From an uncultured Clostridia bacterium (GTDB taxonomy: Bacteria; Bacillota; Clostridia; Christensenellales; CAG-138), in assembly GCA_946411635.1 (NCBI GenBank), contig CAMKES010000005.1:38700-102699 (forward strand): a DNA stretch of 64,000 nucleotides, read 5' to 3'. Shown one piece after another: positions 1-8,920 of the stretch. The translations under genes and the position numbers were made by a program. The notes under the pieces were generated by a model. It saw nothing but the letters and a program-made list of their open reading frames with translations. It searched no databases and was not told where the DNA came from. Numbering within the stretch: position 1 is the first letter of the stretch; each line of letters begins with the position of its first letter.

Positions 1-689
1 TCATCAACACGGGCGAGGACAACTACCTCACCACCGACGACGCGATCACGTCCGCGCACACGGTGCTCGCTTCGCAGTTTCTGAACGAGGCGTTCGCGAA
101 GTGCGCCGGCATGCGCGAGGAGCAGATGGGTCTCGGCCACGCGTTCGAGATGGATCCGTCCGTCGAGAACACGTTCCTCTATGAGCTTGCGCAGGCGCAG
201 ATGGCGCGCGAGATCTTCCCGAAGGCGCCGCTGAAATACATGCCGCCGACGAAGTACATGACCGGCAACATTTTCCGCGGGCACATCCAGGACGCGCTGT
301 TCAACATGGTCACGATCCTGACGAATCAGAAGCTGCATCTTCTGGGCATGATGACCGAGGCGATCCACACGCCGTTCATGTCCGACCGCGCGCTGTCGAT
401 CGAGAACGCGCAGTACATCTTCCGCACGATGAAGGACCTCGGCGACGAGCTCACGTTCAAGGAGGGCGGCATCATCCGCGCCCGCGCGAACGAGGTGCTG
501 ACGAAGGCGACCGAGCTTCTGAAGGAGATCGAAACGCTCGGGCTGTTCACCACGCTCGAGAAGGGCATCTTCGCGGACGTCAAGCGCCCGAAGGACGGCG
601 GCAAGGGATTGAACGGCGTCGTCATCAAGGACGAGCACTACTTCAATCCGTTTATTGAAGTGATGAAAGGCAAGGTGGCAAACGAATGA
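1..689 (+). CDS. kamD: D-lysine 5,6-aminomutase alpha subunit, 3' part (5' end outside window)
   Basis: Open frame from base 3 to the stop at 687-689; the start lies before the window, so about 228 C-terminal residues of a roughly 515-residue family are seen. The alpha subunit forms the TIM barrel of the B12- and PLP-dependent enzyme that moves the terminal amino group of D-lysine or beta-lysine in lysine fermentation. Segments such as SAHTVLASQFLNEAF, KYMPPTKYMTGN and HIQDALFNMV are typical of KamD. Its stop overlaps the start of kamE by four bases (ATGA), indicating translational coupling. Recognition rests on family memory and on the unmistakable partner kamE. Confidence 0.93.
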   Translation, partial: INTGEDNYLTTDDAITSAHTVLASQFLNEAFAKCAGMREEQMGLGHAFEMDPSVENTFLYELAQAQMAREIFPKAPLKYMPPTKYMTGNIFRGHIQDALFNMVTILTNQKLHLLGMMTEAIHTPFMSDRALSIENAQYIFRTMKDLGDELTFKEGGIIRARANEVLTKATELLKEIETLGLFTTLEKGIFADVKRPKDGGKGLNGVVIKDEHYFNPFIEVMKGKVANE

Positions 690-1474
690 GCAGCGGACTG
701 TACAATACGCATAAGATCGAATTCGACACCACCCTCGACCTGACGCGCCTGAAGCCGTACGGCGACACGATGAACGACGGCAAGGTGCAGCTCTCTTTCA
801 CGCTGCCGGTCAAGGACGACGAGCGCGGCGTGGAAGCGGCGCGGCAGATCGCGAAGAAGATGGGCCTCGACGAGCCGAACGTGACGTATCACGCCCCGCT
901 CGACAAGGAGTTCACGTTCTACGTGGTCTACGGCAGCTGCGTGCACACCGTCAACTACGAGGACATCCACGTCATCACCGTCGAATCGGACGTGATGAGC
1001 ATGGAGGAGACGAACGACTACATCCGCGAGCACATCGGCCGCAAGGTCGTCATGGTCGGCGCGTCCACCGGCACCGACGCGCATACCGTCGGCATCGACG
1101 CGATCATGAACCGCAAGGGCTTTGCGGGGCATTACGGCGTGGAGCGCTACGAGATGATCGAGGCGTACAACCTCGGCTCGCAGGTCCCGAACGAGGACTT
1201 CATCAAAAAGGCGCTCGAGGTCAACGCCGACGCGCTGCTGGTAAGCCAGACGGTCACGCAGAAGGACATCCACATCCAGAACCTGACGAACCTGATCGAG
1301 CTTCTGGAGGCGGAGGGTCTCCGCGACCGCTTCGTGGTGGTCTGCGGCGGACCGCGCATCACGCACGAGCTTGCCAAGGAGCTGGGCTTCGACGCGGGCT
1401 TCGGCGCGGGCACGTACGGCGACGACGTGGCAAGCTTCGTCGTCACGGAAATGGTCAAACGCGGCATGAAATAA
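686..1474 (+). CDS. kamE: Lysine 5,6-aminomutase beta subunit, B12- and PLP-binding
   Basis: 262 residues, the usual family length. The cobalamin-binding signature DxHxxG is D131-A-H133-T-V-G136, and K144 (NRKGFAGHYG) sits at the position of the Schiff-base lysine that holds PLP in the characterised enzyme (H133 and K144 of the beta subunit). The C-terminal Rossmann part ends with VVVCGGPRITHELAKELG, which packs against the corrin tail. With KamD it converts beta-lysine to 3,5-diaminohexanoate. The other lysine-pathway genes (kamA, kdd, kce, kal) are not in the window and presumably lie upstream. Confidence 0.96.
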   Translation: MSSGLYNTHKIEFDTTLDLTRLKPYGDTMNDGKVQLSFTLPVKDDERGVEAARQIAKKMGLDEPNVTYHAPLDKEFTFYVVYGSCVHTVNYEDIHVITVESDVMSMEETNDYIREHIGRKVVMVGASTGTDAHTVGIDAIMNRKGFAGHYGVERYEMIEAYNLGSQVPNEDFIKKALEVNADALLVSQTVTQKDIHIQNLTNLIELLEAEGLRDRFVVVCGGPRITHELAKELGFDAGFGAGTYGDDVASFVVTEMVKRGMK

Positions 1475-1513
1475 GCCGCTTCGATACACACGAATTCATC
1501 AAGGAGGCTGAAT

Positions 1514-2206
1514 ATGGCAAAGAAACCGGTACTCACTGCTATGGAAGCAGCGAAAATGATTCCCGACGGCGCAACGATCATGTGCGGCGGCTTTCTCGCC
1601 TGCGGACAGGCGCGCGCCATCGTCAAGGAACTCGTCAAGCTCGGCACCAAGGATCTGACGCTGATCGCGAACGACATGGGCCGCGCGGTCGGTCCGATGG
1701 GCGAGGAGTTCTTCGGTATCGCGGAGCTCATCCACAACCATCAGGTCAAGCGCGTTATCGCGACGCACGTCGGCATGACGCCGGAGGTCGGCGAACAGAT
1801 GAACGCCGGCACGCTGGAAGTCAATCTGATCCCGCAGGGCTCGATGGCGGAGTGCATCCGCGCGGGCGGCGCGGGTCTGGGCGGCGTTCTGACCCCAGTC
1901 GGCGTCGACACGCTGATCGAGGAAAGCCCGCTGTGCATGGGCAAGCAGGTCATCAACGGCAAAGAATACCTGCTGATGGCGCCGCTGCATGCGGACTTCG
2001 CCCTGCTCGGCACCTATAAGTGCGACGAAGCCGGCAACTGCTGGTACAAGGGCACGATGCGCAACTTCAACACGGTCATGGCGACCGCGGCGGATACCGT
2101 CATCGCCGAGACCGAATACCTCGTTCCCGTCGGCGAGATCGAGCCCGAGAACATCCACACCTACGGCATGTGCGTCGACTACATCGTGGAAGGAGAGAGA
2201 AAGTAA
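1514..2206 (+). CDS. atoD: Acetate/acetoacetate (butyrate) CoA-transferase, alpha subunit
   Basis: 230 residues, family I CoA-transferase alpha subunit (AtoD/CtfA type). The N-terminus (TAMEAAKMIPDGATIMCGGF) and the glycine-rich region GSMAECIRAGGAGLGGVLTP are characteristic. A good ribosome site, AAGGAGG, precedes the ATG by six bases. It overlaps the beta subunit by one base. Placed after kamDE, it fits the lysine-fermentation step in which butyryl-CoA is exchanged with acetoacetate or acetate. The exact CoA acceptor cannot be read from sequence. Confidence 0.92.
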   Translation: MAKKPVLTAMEAAKMIPDGATIMCGGFLACGQARAIVKELVKLGTKDLTLIANDMGRAVGPMGEEFFGIAELIHNHQVKRVIATHVGMTPEVGEQMNAGTLEVNLIPQGSMAECIRAGGAGLGGVLTPVGVDTLIEESPLCMGKQVINGKEYLLMAPLHADFALLGTYKCDEAGNCWYKGTMRNFNTVMATAADTVIAETEYLVPVGEIEPENIHTYGMCVDYIVEGERK

Positions 2207-2874
2207 TGGATAAGAACGAAATCAAAGCTTTCATCGCAAAGCGCTGCGCGAAAGAACTGAAGGACGGCGACGTCGTCAACCTCGGCATCGGCCTTCCCAC
2301 CATGATCCCCGGCTTCCTTCCCGAGGGCGTCGATCTCGTCATCCATGCCGAGCTCGGCATCGTCGGCGCGGGCGCGACCCCCAAAGAGGGCGACGCGAAC
2401 TACGATCCGTACCACGTCGTGGACGCGGGCGGCAACGTCGCATCCGTGGCGTTCGGCGGCGGCTTCATCGATTCCGCAACGAACTTCGGTCTGATCCGCG
2501 GCGGTCACGTCGACGCGTGCTTCCTCGGCGCGCTCGAGGTCGACCAGGAGGGCAACCTCGCCAACTGGATCATCCCCGGCAAGCGCATGCCCGGCATGGG
2601 CGGCGCAATGGACCTGTGCGTCGGCGCGCGCAACTGCATCGTCTGCATGGAGCACACCGCGAAGGGCAATCCGAAGATCCTCGAAAAGTGCCGTCTCCCG
2701 CTGACCGCTTCGCACTGCGTGAAGAAGATCATCACCGAGATGTGCGTGCTCGAAGTCACGCCGAACGGCCTTCTGATGACCGAGATCAACCCGGAATTCA
2801 CCGTGGACCAGGTCAAGGCCGCGACCGCCGCGCCCATTACCGTGGCGGAAAACCTCAAGAGCATGATCGACTGA
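2206..2874 (+). CDS. atoA: Acetate/acetoacetate (butyrate) CoA-transferase, beta subunit
   Basis: 222 residues, family I CoA-transferase beta subunit. The ATG shares its A with the TAA stop of the alpha subunit, and GGAGAGAGAAAG upstream supplies the ribosome site. The catalytic glutamate of the family lies in HAELGIVGAG (E/S-ENG position). GLPTMIPGFLP and IIPGKRMPGMGGAMDL are further family blocks. It works with the preceding subunit as a heterotetramer-type enzyme. A hairpin with a T run follows directly, so the kam-ato transcript ends here. Confidence 0.93.
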   Translation: MDKNEIKAFIAKRCAKELKDGDVVNLGIGLPTMIPGFLPEGVDLVIHAELGIVGAGATPKEGDANYDPYHVVDAGGNVASVAFGGGFIDSATNFGLIRGGHVDACFLGALEVDQEGNLANWIIPGKRMPGMGGAMDLCVGARNCIVCMEHTAKGNPKILEKCRLPLTASHCVKKIITEMCVLEVTPNGLLMTEINPEFTVDQVKAATAAPITVAENLKSMID

Positions 2875-2887
2875 CGAAAACCATCAT

Positions 2888-2916
2888 AAAAGCCCGACCG
2901 CAAGGCCGGGCTTTTT
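2888..2916 (+). terminator. Rho-independent terminator of the kamDE-CoA-transferase operon
   Basis: Stem AAAGCCCG/CGGGCTTT (2889-2896 with 2907-2914), extended inward by CC/GG around a GCAA loop, followed by TTTTT. It starts 14 bases after the CoA-transferase stop codon. Confidence 0.85.
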
Positions 2917-2921
2917 CCTGC

Positions 2922-2953
2922 AAAAAAAACGATCCCGGATCGCTCCGGGATCG
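2922..2953 (-). terminator. Rho-independent terminator of the crt-hbd-bcd-etf operon
   Basis: Perfect 10-base stem CGATCCCGGA/TCCGGGATCG (2930-2953) with an eight-A run at 2922-2929, which reads as a U tract on the minus strand. It lies just after the etfA stop and faces the kam terminator, so the two convergent operons are insulated from each other. Confidence 0.87.
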
Positions 2954-2970
2954 CTGTGGTTTTTGGGAAT

Positions 2971-4089
2971 TTATTTCGCCGCTTTCGCCGCGCGGATGGA
3001 TTCGATGAGTTCCGGAACGACCTTGAAGAGGTCGCCCACGATGCCGTAGTCCGCGCACTCGAAGATCGGCGCCGTTTCGTTCTTGTTGACGGCGATGATG
3101 CATTCGGATTCCTGCATGCCCGCCTTGTGCTGGATCGCGCCCGAGATGCCGAGCGCGACGTACACCTTCGGGTGCACCGTCTTGCCGGTCTGGCCGACCT
3201 GATGGTCCGCGCCGATCCAGCCCGCGTCCACGCACGCGCGCGACGCGCCGACCACGCCGCCGAGCTCGTTCGCGAGCTCTTCCGCGAGGGCGAGGCCCTT
3301 TTCGACGTCCTTCGAAATGCCGCGGCCGACGGACACGATGAAGTCCGCGCCGATCAGGTCGACGAGCTTCTTCGCCGCCTTGACGACCTCGACCACCTCG
3401 GTCTTGATATCCTCCGGCTTCAGATCGAACGCCGGATGGAGGATCTCGGCCGTTCTCGGGTTCTCGCGCTTCTTCATGACGCCGGGGCGCACCGTCGCCA
3501 TCGCGGGACGGAAGCGCGGGCAGATGATGGACGCCATCAGATGACCGCCGAATGCCGGACGGGTCATCTTGAGGTCGCGCGCGACGGAATGATCCGCGCC
3601 CGCGAGGCGGACGCTCTTCGTGCGCTCGATGCGGTCCTCGGGAAGCGTGGACGCTTCGCGCAGGAACTGCTGATAGTTGTTGAGGTCGATGTCGAGGTGC
3701 GTGCAGTCCGCGCAGAGACCGGTGTGAAGACGAGCCGCGCAGCGCGGAGCAAGATCTCTGCCGATCGTGGATGCGCCGAACAGAAGGATCTCCGGCTTGA
3801 ATGTCTCGACCGCGTCGACGATGACCTTGGCGTATGCGTCGGTCGTAAAGACGGAAAGAAGCGGGCTGTTGTACACGTAGACCTTGTCCGCACCGTACTT
3901 GCCGAGTTCCGGCGCGATGCCGTCGACGCTGTCGCCCAGGAGGATGCCGCAAAGCTCGACGCCGAGCTCGTCGGCAAGCTTTCTGCCCTCGCTGATCAGT
4001 TCGAACGTGGTCGGCATCATTTCGCCGTCCCGCTGTTCGCAGAAGACCCAGACGTTCTTGAAGGCTTCAATTTCGCTGCTGTTAAACAT
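2971..4089 (-). CDS. etfA: Electron transfer flavoprotein alpha subunit
   Basis: 372 residues. The frame stays open further upstream, but the ATG at 4087-4089 (protein start MFNSSEIEAF) has a GGGGGA ribosome site and leaves a 17-base gap to etfB. The C-terminal FAD-binding domain is classical: SVGRGI, DAGWIGADHQVGQTGKTV and ALGISGAIQHKAGM. It pairs with EtfB and the adjacent acyl-CoA dehydrogenase. In clostridial butyrate producers this complex couples crotonyl-CoA reduction to ferredoxin reduction by electron bifurcation; that is inferred here from gene order and family. Confidence 0.95.
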   Translation of the reverse strand: MFNSSEIEAFKNVWVFCEQRDGEMMPTTFELISEGRKLADELGVELCGILLGDSVDGIAPELGKYGADKVYVYNSPLLSVFTTDAYAKVIVDAVETFKPEILLFGASTIGRDLAPRCAARLHTGLCADCTHLDIDLNNYQQFLREASTLPEDRIERTKSVRLAGADHSVARDLKMTRPAFGGHLMASIICPRFRPAMATVRPGVMKKRENPRTAEILHPAFDLKPEDIKTEVVEVVKAAKKLVDLIGADFIVSVGRGISKDVEKGLALAEELANELGGVVGASRACVDAGWIGADHQVGQTGKTVHPKVYVALGISGAIQHKAGMQESECIIAVNKNETAPIFECADYGIVGDLFKVVPELIESIRAAKAAK

Positions 4090-4106
4090 GATCGTGTCCC
4101 CCTTCC

Positions 4107-4907
4107 TCAGATGATGTGCTTGGCGGCCAGAATGCCCGCAAGCCTGTCGGTCGTTTCTTTTCCGTCGCCCGGAAGCATCATGCCTGCGCCTTTTTGCGGC
4201 GGGGTGAAGGAGGTGAGGATGTTCGTGGGAGAACCCAGAAGTCCGATCGTGCTCTTGTCGATCAGCGGATGGTCCTTCAGCGTATCGTACGTCATGGTGA
4301 CGACGGGCATCTCGTAGCACGAGAAAATGCCGCCGACGTTCATGTAGCGCGGCGCGTTCAGCTCCTTGATGCAGGTGATCATGCAGGGCGTGTGCACCTT
4401 GACCGTCATGTAGCCGTCCTCCAGGATGCGCTTGACCGTCAGCACGTCGCCGTCTTTTTTGATCTCGCCCGCGTAGGTGACCTGCGGCAGATGCAGTTTT
4501 TCCGCGATCTGCGGACCGACCTGCGCGGTGTCGCCGTCGATCGCCTGGCGTCCCGCAAGGATGATGTCCTCGGGCTCGACGCCGTAGGTGTCGATCGCCG
4601 CCGCGATGATCTGGCTCGTGGCGTAGGTGTCGGAGCCGCCGAACTCGCGCGCGGTGATCAGAACGCCCTCGTCGACGCCCATCGCCATGAGCTCGCGGAG
4701 CATTCCCTCCGCGGGCGGCGGTCCCATCGTGAACGCAACGACCTTGCAGCCGAGCTCATCCTTGAGCGTCAGCGCCGCTTCGACGGCGTTCATGTCGTCG
4801 GGATTGATGATGGTCTGCATGGACGCGCGGTCCAGCGTGCCGTCCGGGTTGACGGCGACCGTTCCGGAGGTATCGGGGACCTGTTTGACCGTAACGAAAA
4901 TCTTCAT
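4107..4907 (-). CDS. etfB: Electron transfer flavoprotein beta subunit
   Basis: 266 residues starting MKIFVTVKQVPDT, the hallmark EtfB N-terminus. The block AGRQAIDGDTAQVGPQIAE is the nucleotide-binding region typical of anaerobe EtfB proteins next to butyryl-CoA dehydrogenase. The gap to bcd is 16 bases with a GGAGG ribosome site, so it is co-transcribed. Together with EtfA and Bcd it probably forms the bifurcating complex that takes electrons from NADH. Confidence 0.95.
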   Translation of the reverse strand: MKIFVTVKQVPDTSGTVAVNPDGTLDRASMQTIINPDDMNAVEAALTLKDELGCKVVAFTMGPPPAEGMLRELMAMGVDEGVLITAREFGGSDTYATSQIIAAAIDTYGVEPEDIILAGRQAIDGDTAQVGPQIAEKLHLPQVTYAGEIKKDGDVLTVKRILEDGYMTVKVHTPCMITCIKELNAPRYMNVGGIFSCYEMPVVTMTYDTLKDHPLIDKSTIGLLGSPTNILTSFTPPQKGAGMMLPGDGKETTDRLAGILAAKHII

Positions 4908-4923
4908 GTTCCTGACCTCCTTC

Positions 4924-6066
4924 TTACTTCACGCCGAGGTTTGCGGCGATGACCATGCGCTGGACCTCGCTCGTGCCCTCGTAGATCTCGGTGATCTTCG
5001 CGTCGCGCATCATGCGCTCCACGGGATATTCACGGGTGTAGCCGTAGCCGCCGAACAGCTGCACGGCTCTGCGCGTCACGTCGGACGCGGCTTCCGCGGC
5101 GAACAGCTTCGCCATCGCGGCTTCCATGCTGCAGCGCTCGTGCGCCTGCTTCTTCAGCGCGGCGTTGTAGACCAGGAACTGCGCCGCCTGCATGCGGGTG
5201 TGCATATCCGCAAGCTGGAACTGCGTGTTCTGGAACGAGCTGATGCGCTTTTTGAACTGCACGCGCTCGCTCGTGTACTTGATCGCCTCGTTGATCGCGC
5301 CTTCGCCGATGCCGAGCGCCTGCGCGGCGATGCCGATACGGCCGCCGTCGAGCGTCGCCATCGCGATCTTGAAGCCCGCGCCCTCTTTGCCGAGCAGGTT
5401 CTCCTTCGGCACGATGCAGTCCTCGAAGATCAGGTCGCACGTGGAGCTTCCGCGGATGCCCATTTTCTTTTCATGCTTGCCCTGCGAGAAGCCCTTGAAG
5501 CCCTTCTCCACGATGAATGCGGAGATGCCGCGGTTGCCCATCTTCGGGTCGGTCATGGCGAAGACCACGAACACGTCCGCAACGCTGCCGTTGGTGATGA
5601 AGCACTTCGAACCGTTCAGCACGTAGTGGTCGCCTTCGAGGACCGCGGTCGTCTGCTGACCGGACGCGTCGGTGCCGGCGTTCGGCTCGGTGAGCCCGAA
5701 CGCGCCGAGCTTTCTGCCGGAGAGCAGGTCCGGCAGGTATTTCTGCTTCTGTTCTTCGGTGCCGTTCTCAAAGATCGGCGCGCAGCACAGCGAGGTGTGC
5801 GCCGACACGATGACCGCGGTGGTGCCGCAGACCTTGGCGAGCTCTTCGACCGTGATCGCGTAGCTCAGCACGTCGCCGCCGGCGCCGCCGTACTCTTTCG
5901 GGAAGTAGATGCCCATCATGCCGAGCTTCGCCATCTTCGCGACGGTCTCCGCGGGGAAGCGTTCTTCCTCGTCGATCTCGCCCGCGATCGGCTTGACCTC
6001 GTTCTCTGCAAATTCGCGGACCATCTTGCGAACCAGCAGCTGCTCCTTCGTCAGTCGGAAATCCAT
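4924..6066 (-). CDS. bcd: Butyryl-CoA dehydrogenase (short-chain acyl-CoA dehydrogenase)
   Basis: 380 residues, the exact family length, starting MDFRLTKEQ. FAD-binding blocks are GLTEPNAGTDASG and FVVFAMT; the catalytic base glutamate lies in ITEIYEGTSEVQR near the C-terminus, the short-chain position. It reduces crotonyl-CoA to butyryl-CoA with EtfAB. Its place between hbd and etfB matches the standard clostridial crt-bcd-etfBA-hbd cluster, though here hbd precedes bcd. In lysine fermentation the same enzyme reduces the crotonyl-CoA made from 3-aminobutyryl-CoA. Confidence 0.95.
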   Translation of the reverse strand: MDFRLTKEQLLVRKMVREFAENEVKPIAGEIDEEERFPAETVAKMAKLGMMGIYFPKEYGGAGGDVLSYAITVEELAKVCGTTAVIVSAHTSLCCAPIFENGTEEQKQKYLPDLLSGRKLGAFGLTEPNAGTDASGQQTTAVLEGDHYVLNGSKCFITNGSVADVFVVFAMTDPKMGNRGISAFIVEKGFKGFSQGKHEKKMGIRGSSTCDLIFEDCIVPKENLLGKEGAGFKIAMATLDGGRIGIAAQALGIGEGAINEAIKYTSERVQFKKRISSFQNTQFQLADMHTRMQAAQFLVYNAALKKQAHERCSMEAAMAKLFAAEAASDVTRRAVQLFGGYGYTREYPVERMMRDAKITEIYEGTSEVQRMVIAANLGVK

Positions 6067-6084
6067 TCTGTTTCTCCTTTATGA

Positions 6085-6921
6085 TTACTTGTTGTACGTA
6101 AAGAAGCCTTCGCCGGTCTTGATGCCGAGCTTGCCGGCGCGGACCATCTTGCGGATCAGCACGTTGGCGCGGTACTTCGGATCATGCGTTTCGTTGTAGA
6201 GCACGTCCATGATGTTCAGCACGACGTCCCAGCCGATCAGGTCGCCGAGGTGCAGCGGTCCCATCGGGTGGTTGCAGCCGAGCTGCATCGCGATATCGAT
6301 GTCCTCCGCGCTCGCAACGCCCTCCTGCAGGACGCAGACGCCCTCGTTGCAGTACGGGATCAGGATCTTGTTGACCACGAAGCCCGGCGCCTCGTTGACG
6401 ACGACCGGCGTCTTGCCGATCCCGACGCAGAGGTTCTTCGTCCATTCGACGAGCTCGGTCGGCGTGTTCGCGCCGGAAATGACCTCGACGAGCTTCATCG
6501 CGGGAACGGGGTTGAAGAAGTGCATGCCGACCATCGGATGCATGAGACCCTTCGCCATTTCGGTGATCGACAGCGAGGAGGTGTTCGTCGCAAAGACGGT
6601 CTCTTCCTTGCAGAGCGTGTCGAGCCGCTGCAGGAGTTCCTTCTTGACCGCCATGTTTTCCGCAACGCACTCGATCACGAGATCCGCGTCCGCGGCCGCG
6701 GCGACTTCCTCGACGAGGATGCGGCTCATAAGATCGTCCGCCGCTTCCTGCGTCATCTTGCCCTTCGCAACGCGCTTCGAAAGGGACGCCGCGAGCTTGT
6801 CCTTATGCCGCTGCGCGCTCTCCACGCTCGTCGCGTACAGAAGCGCGGTGTGACCGTTCGCGGAAAAGACCTGCGCGATGCCGCTGCCCATCGTTCCTGC
6901 GCCGAAAATAGCAACCTTCAT
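6085..6921 (-). CDS. hbd: 3-hydroxybutyryl-CoA dehydrogenase
   Basis: 278 residues. The NAD-binding motif GAGTMGSGIAQ is at residues 7-17, and the family signature GMHFFNPVPAMKLVEVI carries the catalytic histidine. The C-terminal helical domain includes LGCNHPMGPLHLGDLIGWD. It reduces acetoacetyl-CoA to 3-hydroxybutyryl-CoA. The gap to the upstream crt is 51 bases with a GGAGG ribosome site. No thiolase is in the window, so acetoacetyl-CoA must be supplied by an enzyme encoded elsewhere. Confidence 0.95.
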   Translation of the reverse strand: MKVAIFGAGTMGSGIAQVFSANGHTALLYATSVESAQRHKDKLAASLSKRVAKGKMTQEAADDLMSRILVEEVAAAADADLVIECVAENMAVKKELLQRLDTLCKEETVFATNTSSLSITEMAKGLMHPMVGMHFFNPVPAMKLVEVISGANTPTELVEWTKNLCVGIGKTPVVVNEAPGFVVNKILIPYCNEGVCVLQEGVASAEDIDIAMQLGCNHPMGPLHLGDLIGWDVVLNIMDVLYNETHDPKYRANVLIRKMVRAGKLGIKTGEGFFTYNK

Positions 6922-6972
6922 GTTTTGTTCCTCCTGAATTGTTTTTTGGATGTGAATCGGGAAAACCCGTGA

Positions 6973-7752
6973 TTACCGGTTCTGAAACGGCTCGTGTCTG
7001 CGCTTCTCGAGAAACGCGCCCATGCCTTCCTGCTGGTCGTACGTTTCGAAGCAGCCGCCGAACAGATTTTCCTCGATGACGATCGCCTCGTCCATCGGGA
7101 CCTCGAGTCCGTCGTTGATCGCCTTCTTGCTCGCGCGCACCGCGATCGGCGCGTTCTTGGCGATCGTTTCGGCAAGCTTTTCCGCCGCGGGCATCAGCTC
7201 CTCCGGGGGGTATACCGCGTTGACGAGTCCGATGCGCAGGGCTTCGTCCGCCTTGATATTGCGCGCGGAGAAGATCAGCTGCTTTGCCATGCCCGCGCCC
7301 ACGAGCCGCGCAAGCCGCTGCGTGCCGCCGAAGCCCGGCGTAATGCCGAGACCCGTTTCGGGCTGACCGAACACCGCCGTGTCCGAACAGATGCGGACGT
7401 CGCACGCCATCGAAAGCTCGCAGCCGCCGCCGAGCGCGTAGCCGTTCACCGCCGCGATCACCGGGATCGCAAGCTGCTCGAGCCTTCTGAACACGTCGTT
7501 TCCGTGTTTGCCGAACGCTTCGGCCTCCGCCTTCGAAAGCCGCGCCATCTCCGCGATGTCCGCGCCCGCGACGAACGCCTTTTCACCGCTGCCGGTCAGG
7601 ATCAGGACGCGGATCGTTTCGTCGGCTTGGATCGCATCGATCAGCGCGTCGAGGTCGGTCAGCACTTCGGAATTCAGCGCGTTCAGCGCCTTCGGACGGT
7701 TGACCGTCGCGATCGCGACCGGACCCTTTTTTTCGAGTAGAATGTGCGTCAT
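6973..7752 (-). CDS. crt: Enoyl-CoA hydratase / crotonase
   Basis: 259 residues, first gene of the butyrate operon. Oxyanion-hole segments are AFVAGADIAEM and NGYALGGGCELSMACD; the catalytic glutamates lie in GGGCELSMA and FGQPETGLGITPGFGGTQRL. It hydrates crotonyl-CoA or, in the fermentative direction, dehydrates 3-hydroxybutyryl-CoA. A strong promoter (7812-7840) lies about 60 bases upstream of its start. Confidence 0.95.
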   Translation of the reverse strand: MTHILLEKKGPVAIATVNRPKALNALNSEVLTDLDALIDAIQADETIRVLILTGSGEKAFVAGADIAEMARLSKAEAEAFGKHGNDVFRRLEQLAIPVIAAVNGYALGGGCELSMACDVRICSDTAVFGQPETGLGITPGFGGTQRLARLVGAGMAKQLIFSARNIKADEALRIGLVNAVYPPEELMPAAEKLAETIAKNAPIAVRASKKAINDGLEVPMDEAIVIEENLFGGCFETYDQQEGMGAFLEKRRHEPFQNR

Positions 7753-7811
7753 AGGCTCCTCCGTCTGCGCGCGCCGCCCGCAGGGGGCAGACCGCGCCGT
7801 ATAGCAATATA

Positions 7812-7840
7812 ATTATAGTACATTCGGGCCTGATGTGCAA
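7812..7840 (-). promoter_or_regulatory. Sigma-70/A promoter of the crt-hbd-bcd-etfBA operon
   Basis: On the minus strand TTGCAC (7835-7840), a 17-base spacer, then TATAAT (7812-7817). Transcription would start near 7804, about 50 bases before the crt start codon. No clear operator palindrome was seen around it. Confidence 0.88.
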
Positions 7841-7876
7841 GAGCGATTCCGCGTGCGGCGCCCCGAAAGATTTTAT

Positions 7877-7905
7877 TTGCGTACGGCGTGCGGCTGTGCT
7901 ATAAT
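7877..7905 (+). promoter_or_regulatory. Sigma-70/A promoter of the DMT transporter gene
   Basis: TTGCGT (7877-7882), 17-base spacer, TATAAT (7900-7905). It is back-to-back with the crt promoter and lies 40 bases before the transporter start codon. Confidence 0.85.
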
Positions 7906-7945
7906 CGCCTGCGGATGCGGCTGAAGCCGCACGGAGGTCGGAACG

Positions 7946-8860
7946 ATGGAACGGAACGCAGCACCGAACAAAAAACAGATTCCCGCATTCTGGGCGCACG
8001 TGTTTGCGCTGTTTTCCGTGATCGTCTGGGGCAGCTGCTACGTGCTGACGGAGAATCTTCTGAACGCGGGCTTCACCGCCGTGCAGATCGCGCCGATCCG
8101 CATGGCGCTCGCGTACGCCGCGCTGCTCGTCATGCGTCCGAAATTCGTGCGCCTTCCCTGGAAGGACGAGCTGATGTTCATTCTGCTCGGCGTCACCGGC
8201 GGCAGCGTCTATTTCTATTTTCAGAACACCGCGCTTGCGGTCTCGGATCAGGCCGCGAGCGTCAGCATCATCATCTCGCTGACGCCGCTCATGACGATCA
8301 TCCTTGCGCGGCTGTTCCGCCGCAGCGACGAAACGCTCGGCAGGCTCGTGTGGATCGGCTCCGCGATCGCGGTCGCGGGCGTCGTGCTCGTCGTCCTGAA
8401 CGGCAGCCTCCGCCTCAATCTGAGCCCGCTCGGCGACCTGCTCGCGCTCTGCGCGGGGCTTTCGTGGGCGGTCTATTCGATCCTGATGAAGCCGTATGCA
8501 TCGACGCTCGACAGCTTCCTCGTGACGCGGCGCGTCATGTTCTGGGCGTTTCTGACCGCCGTGCCGCTGATGCTCGCAACCGACGGCATGCCGGATCTTG
8601 CGCCGCTGTTTACGAAGACGAACGTGCTTTTGAGCTGGATCTTTCTTGCGGTGTTCGGCAACGCGATCTGCTTCGCGCTCTGGAACATCGCGTTCGAGCG
8701 GCTCGGCGTCGTCATCACGAACAACTACCTGTACGCGTCGCCGTTCGTAACGGTGCTCGTCGGCTGGATCCTGATGGGGGAGACGCCGCACTGGATGAGC
8801 ATCGTCGGCGCGGTGCTGATCACCGTCGGCGTATTCCTCGCCCAGCGCGACCGGCATTGA
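7946..8860 (+). CDS. DMT-superfamily transporter (EamA family)
   Basis: 304 residues with about ten hydrophobic helices arranged as two EamA repeats (roughly residues 17-145 and 160-300). Typical points are FSVIVWGSCYVLTENLL in helix 1 and the second-repeat FGNAICFALWNIAFERLG. Members export amino acids, metabolites or drugs from the cytoplasm; the substrate cannot be deduced. It is a single-gene unit with its own promoter, divergent from the butyrate operon. Confidence 0.88.
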   Translation: MERNAAPNKKQIPAFWAHVFALFSVIVWGSCYVLTENLLNAGFTAVQIAPIRMALAYAALLVMRPKFVRLPWKDELMFILLGVTGGSVYFYFQNTALAVSDQAASVSIIISLTPLMTIILARLFRRSDETLGRLVWIGSAIAVAGVVLVVLNGSLRLNLSPLGDLLALCAGLSWAVYSILMKPYASTLDSFLVTRRVMFWAFLTAVPLMLATDGMPDLAPLFTKTNVLLSWIFLAVFGNAICFALWNIAFERLGVVITNNYLYASPFVTVLVGWILMGETPHWMSIVGAVLITVGVFLAQRDRH

Positions 8861-8920
8861 ACCGAATCAAAAAGGACTGCGACGAAGAGGTACTTTCTGA
8901 AGGGTGGTTTCAACCAAAAG

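Noticed and set aside
2971..4320. Longer EtfA starting at 4320
   Set aside because: The extra N-terminal 77 residues overlap etfB in another frame and look non-coding; the ATG at 4089 has a strong ribosome site.
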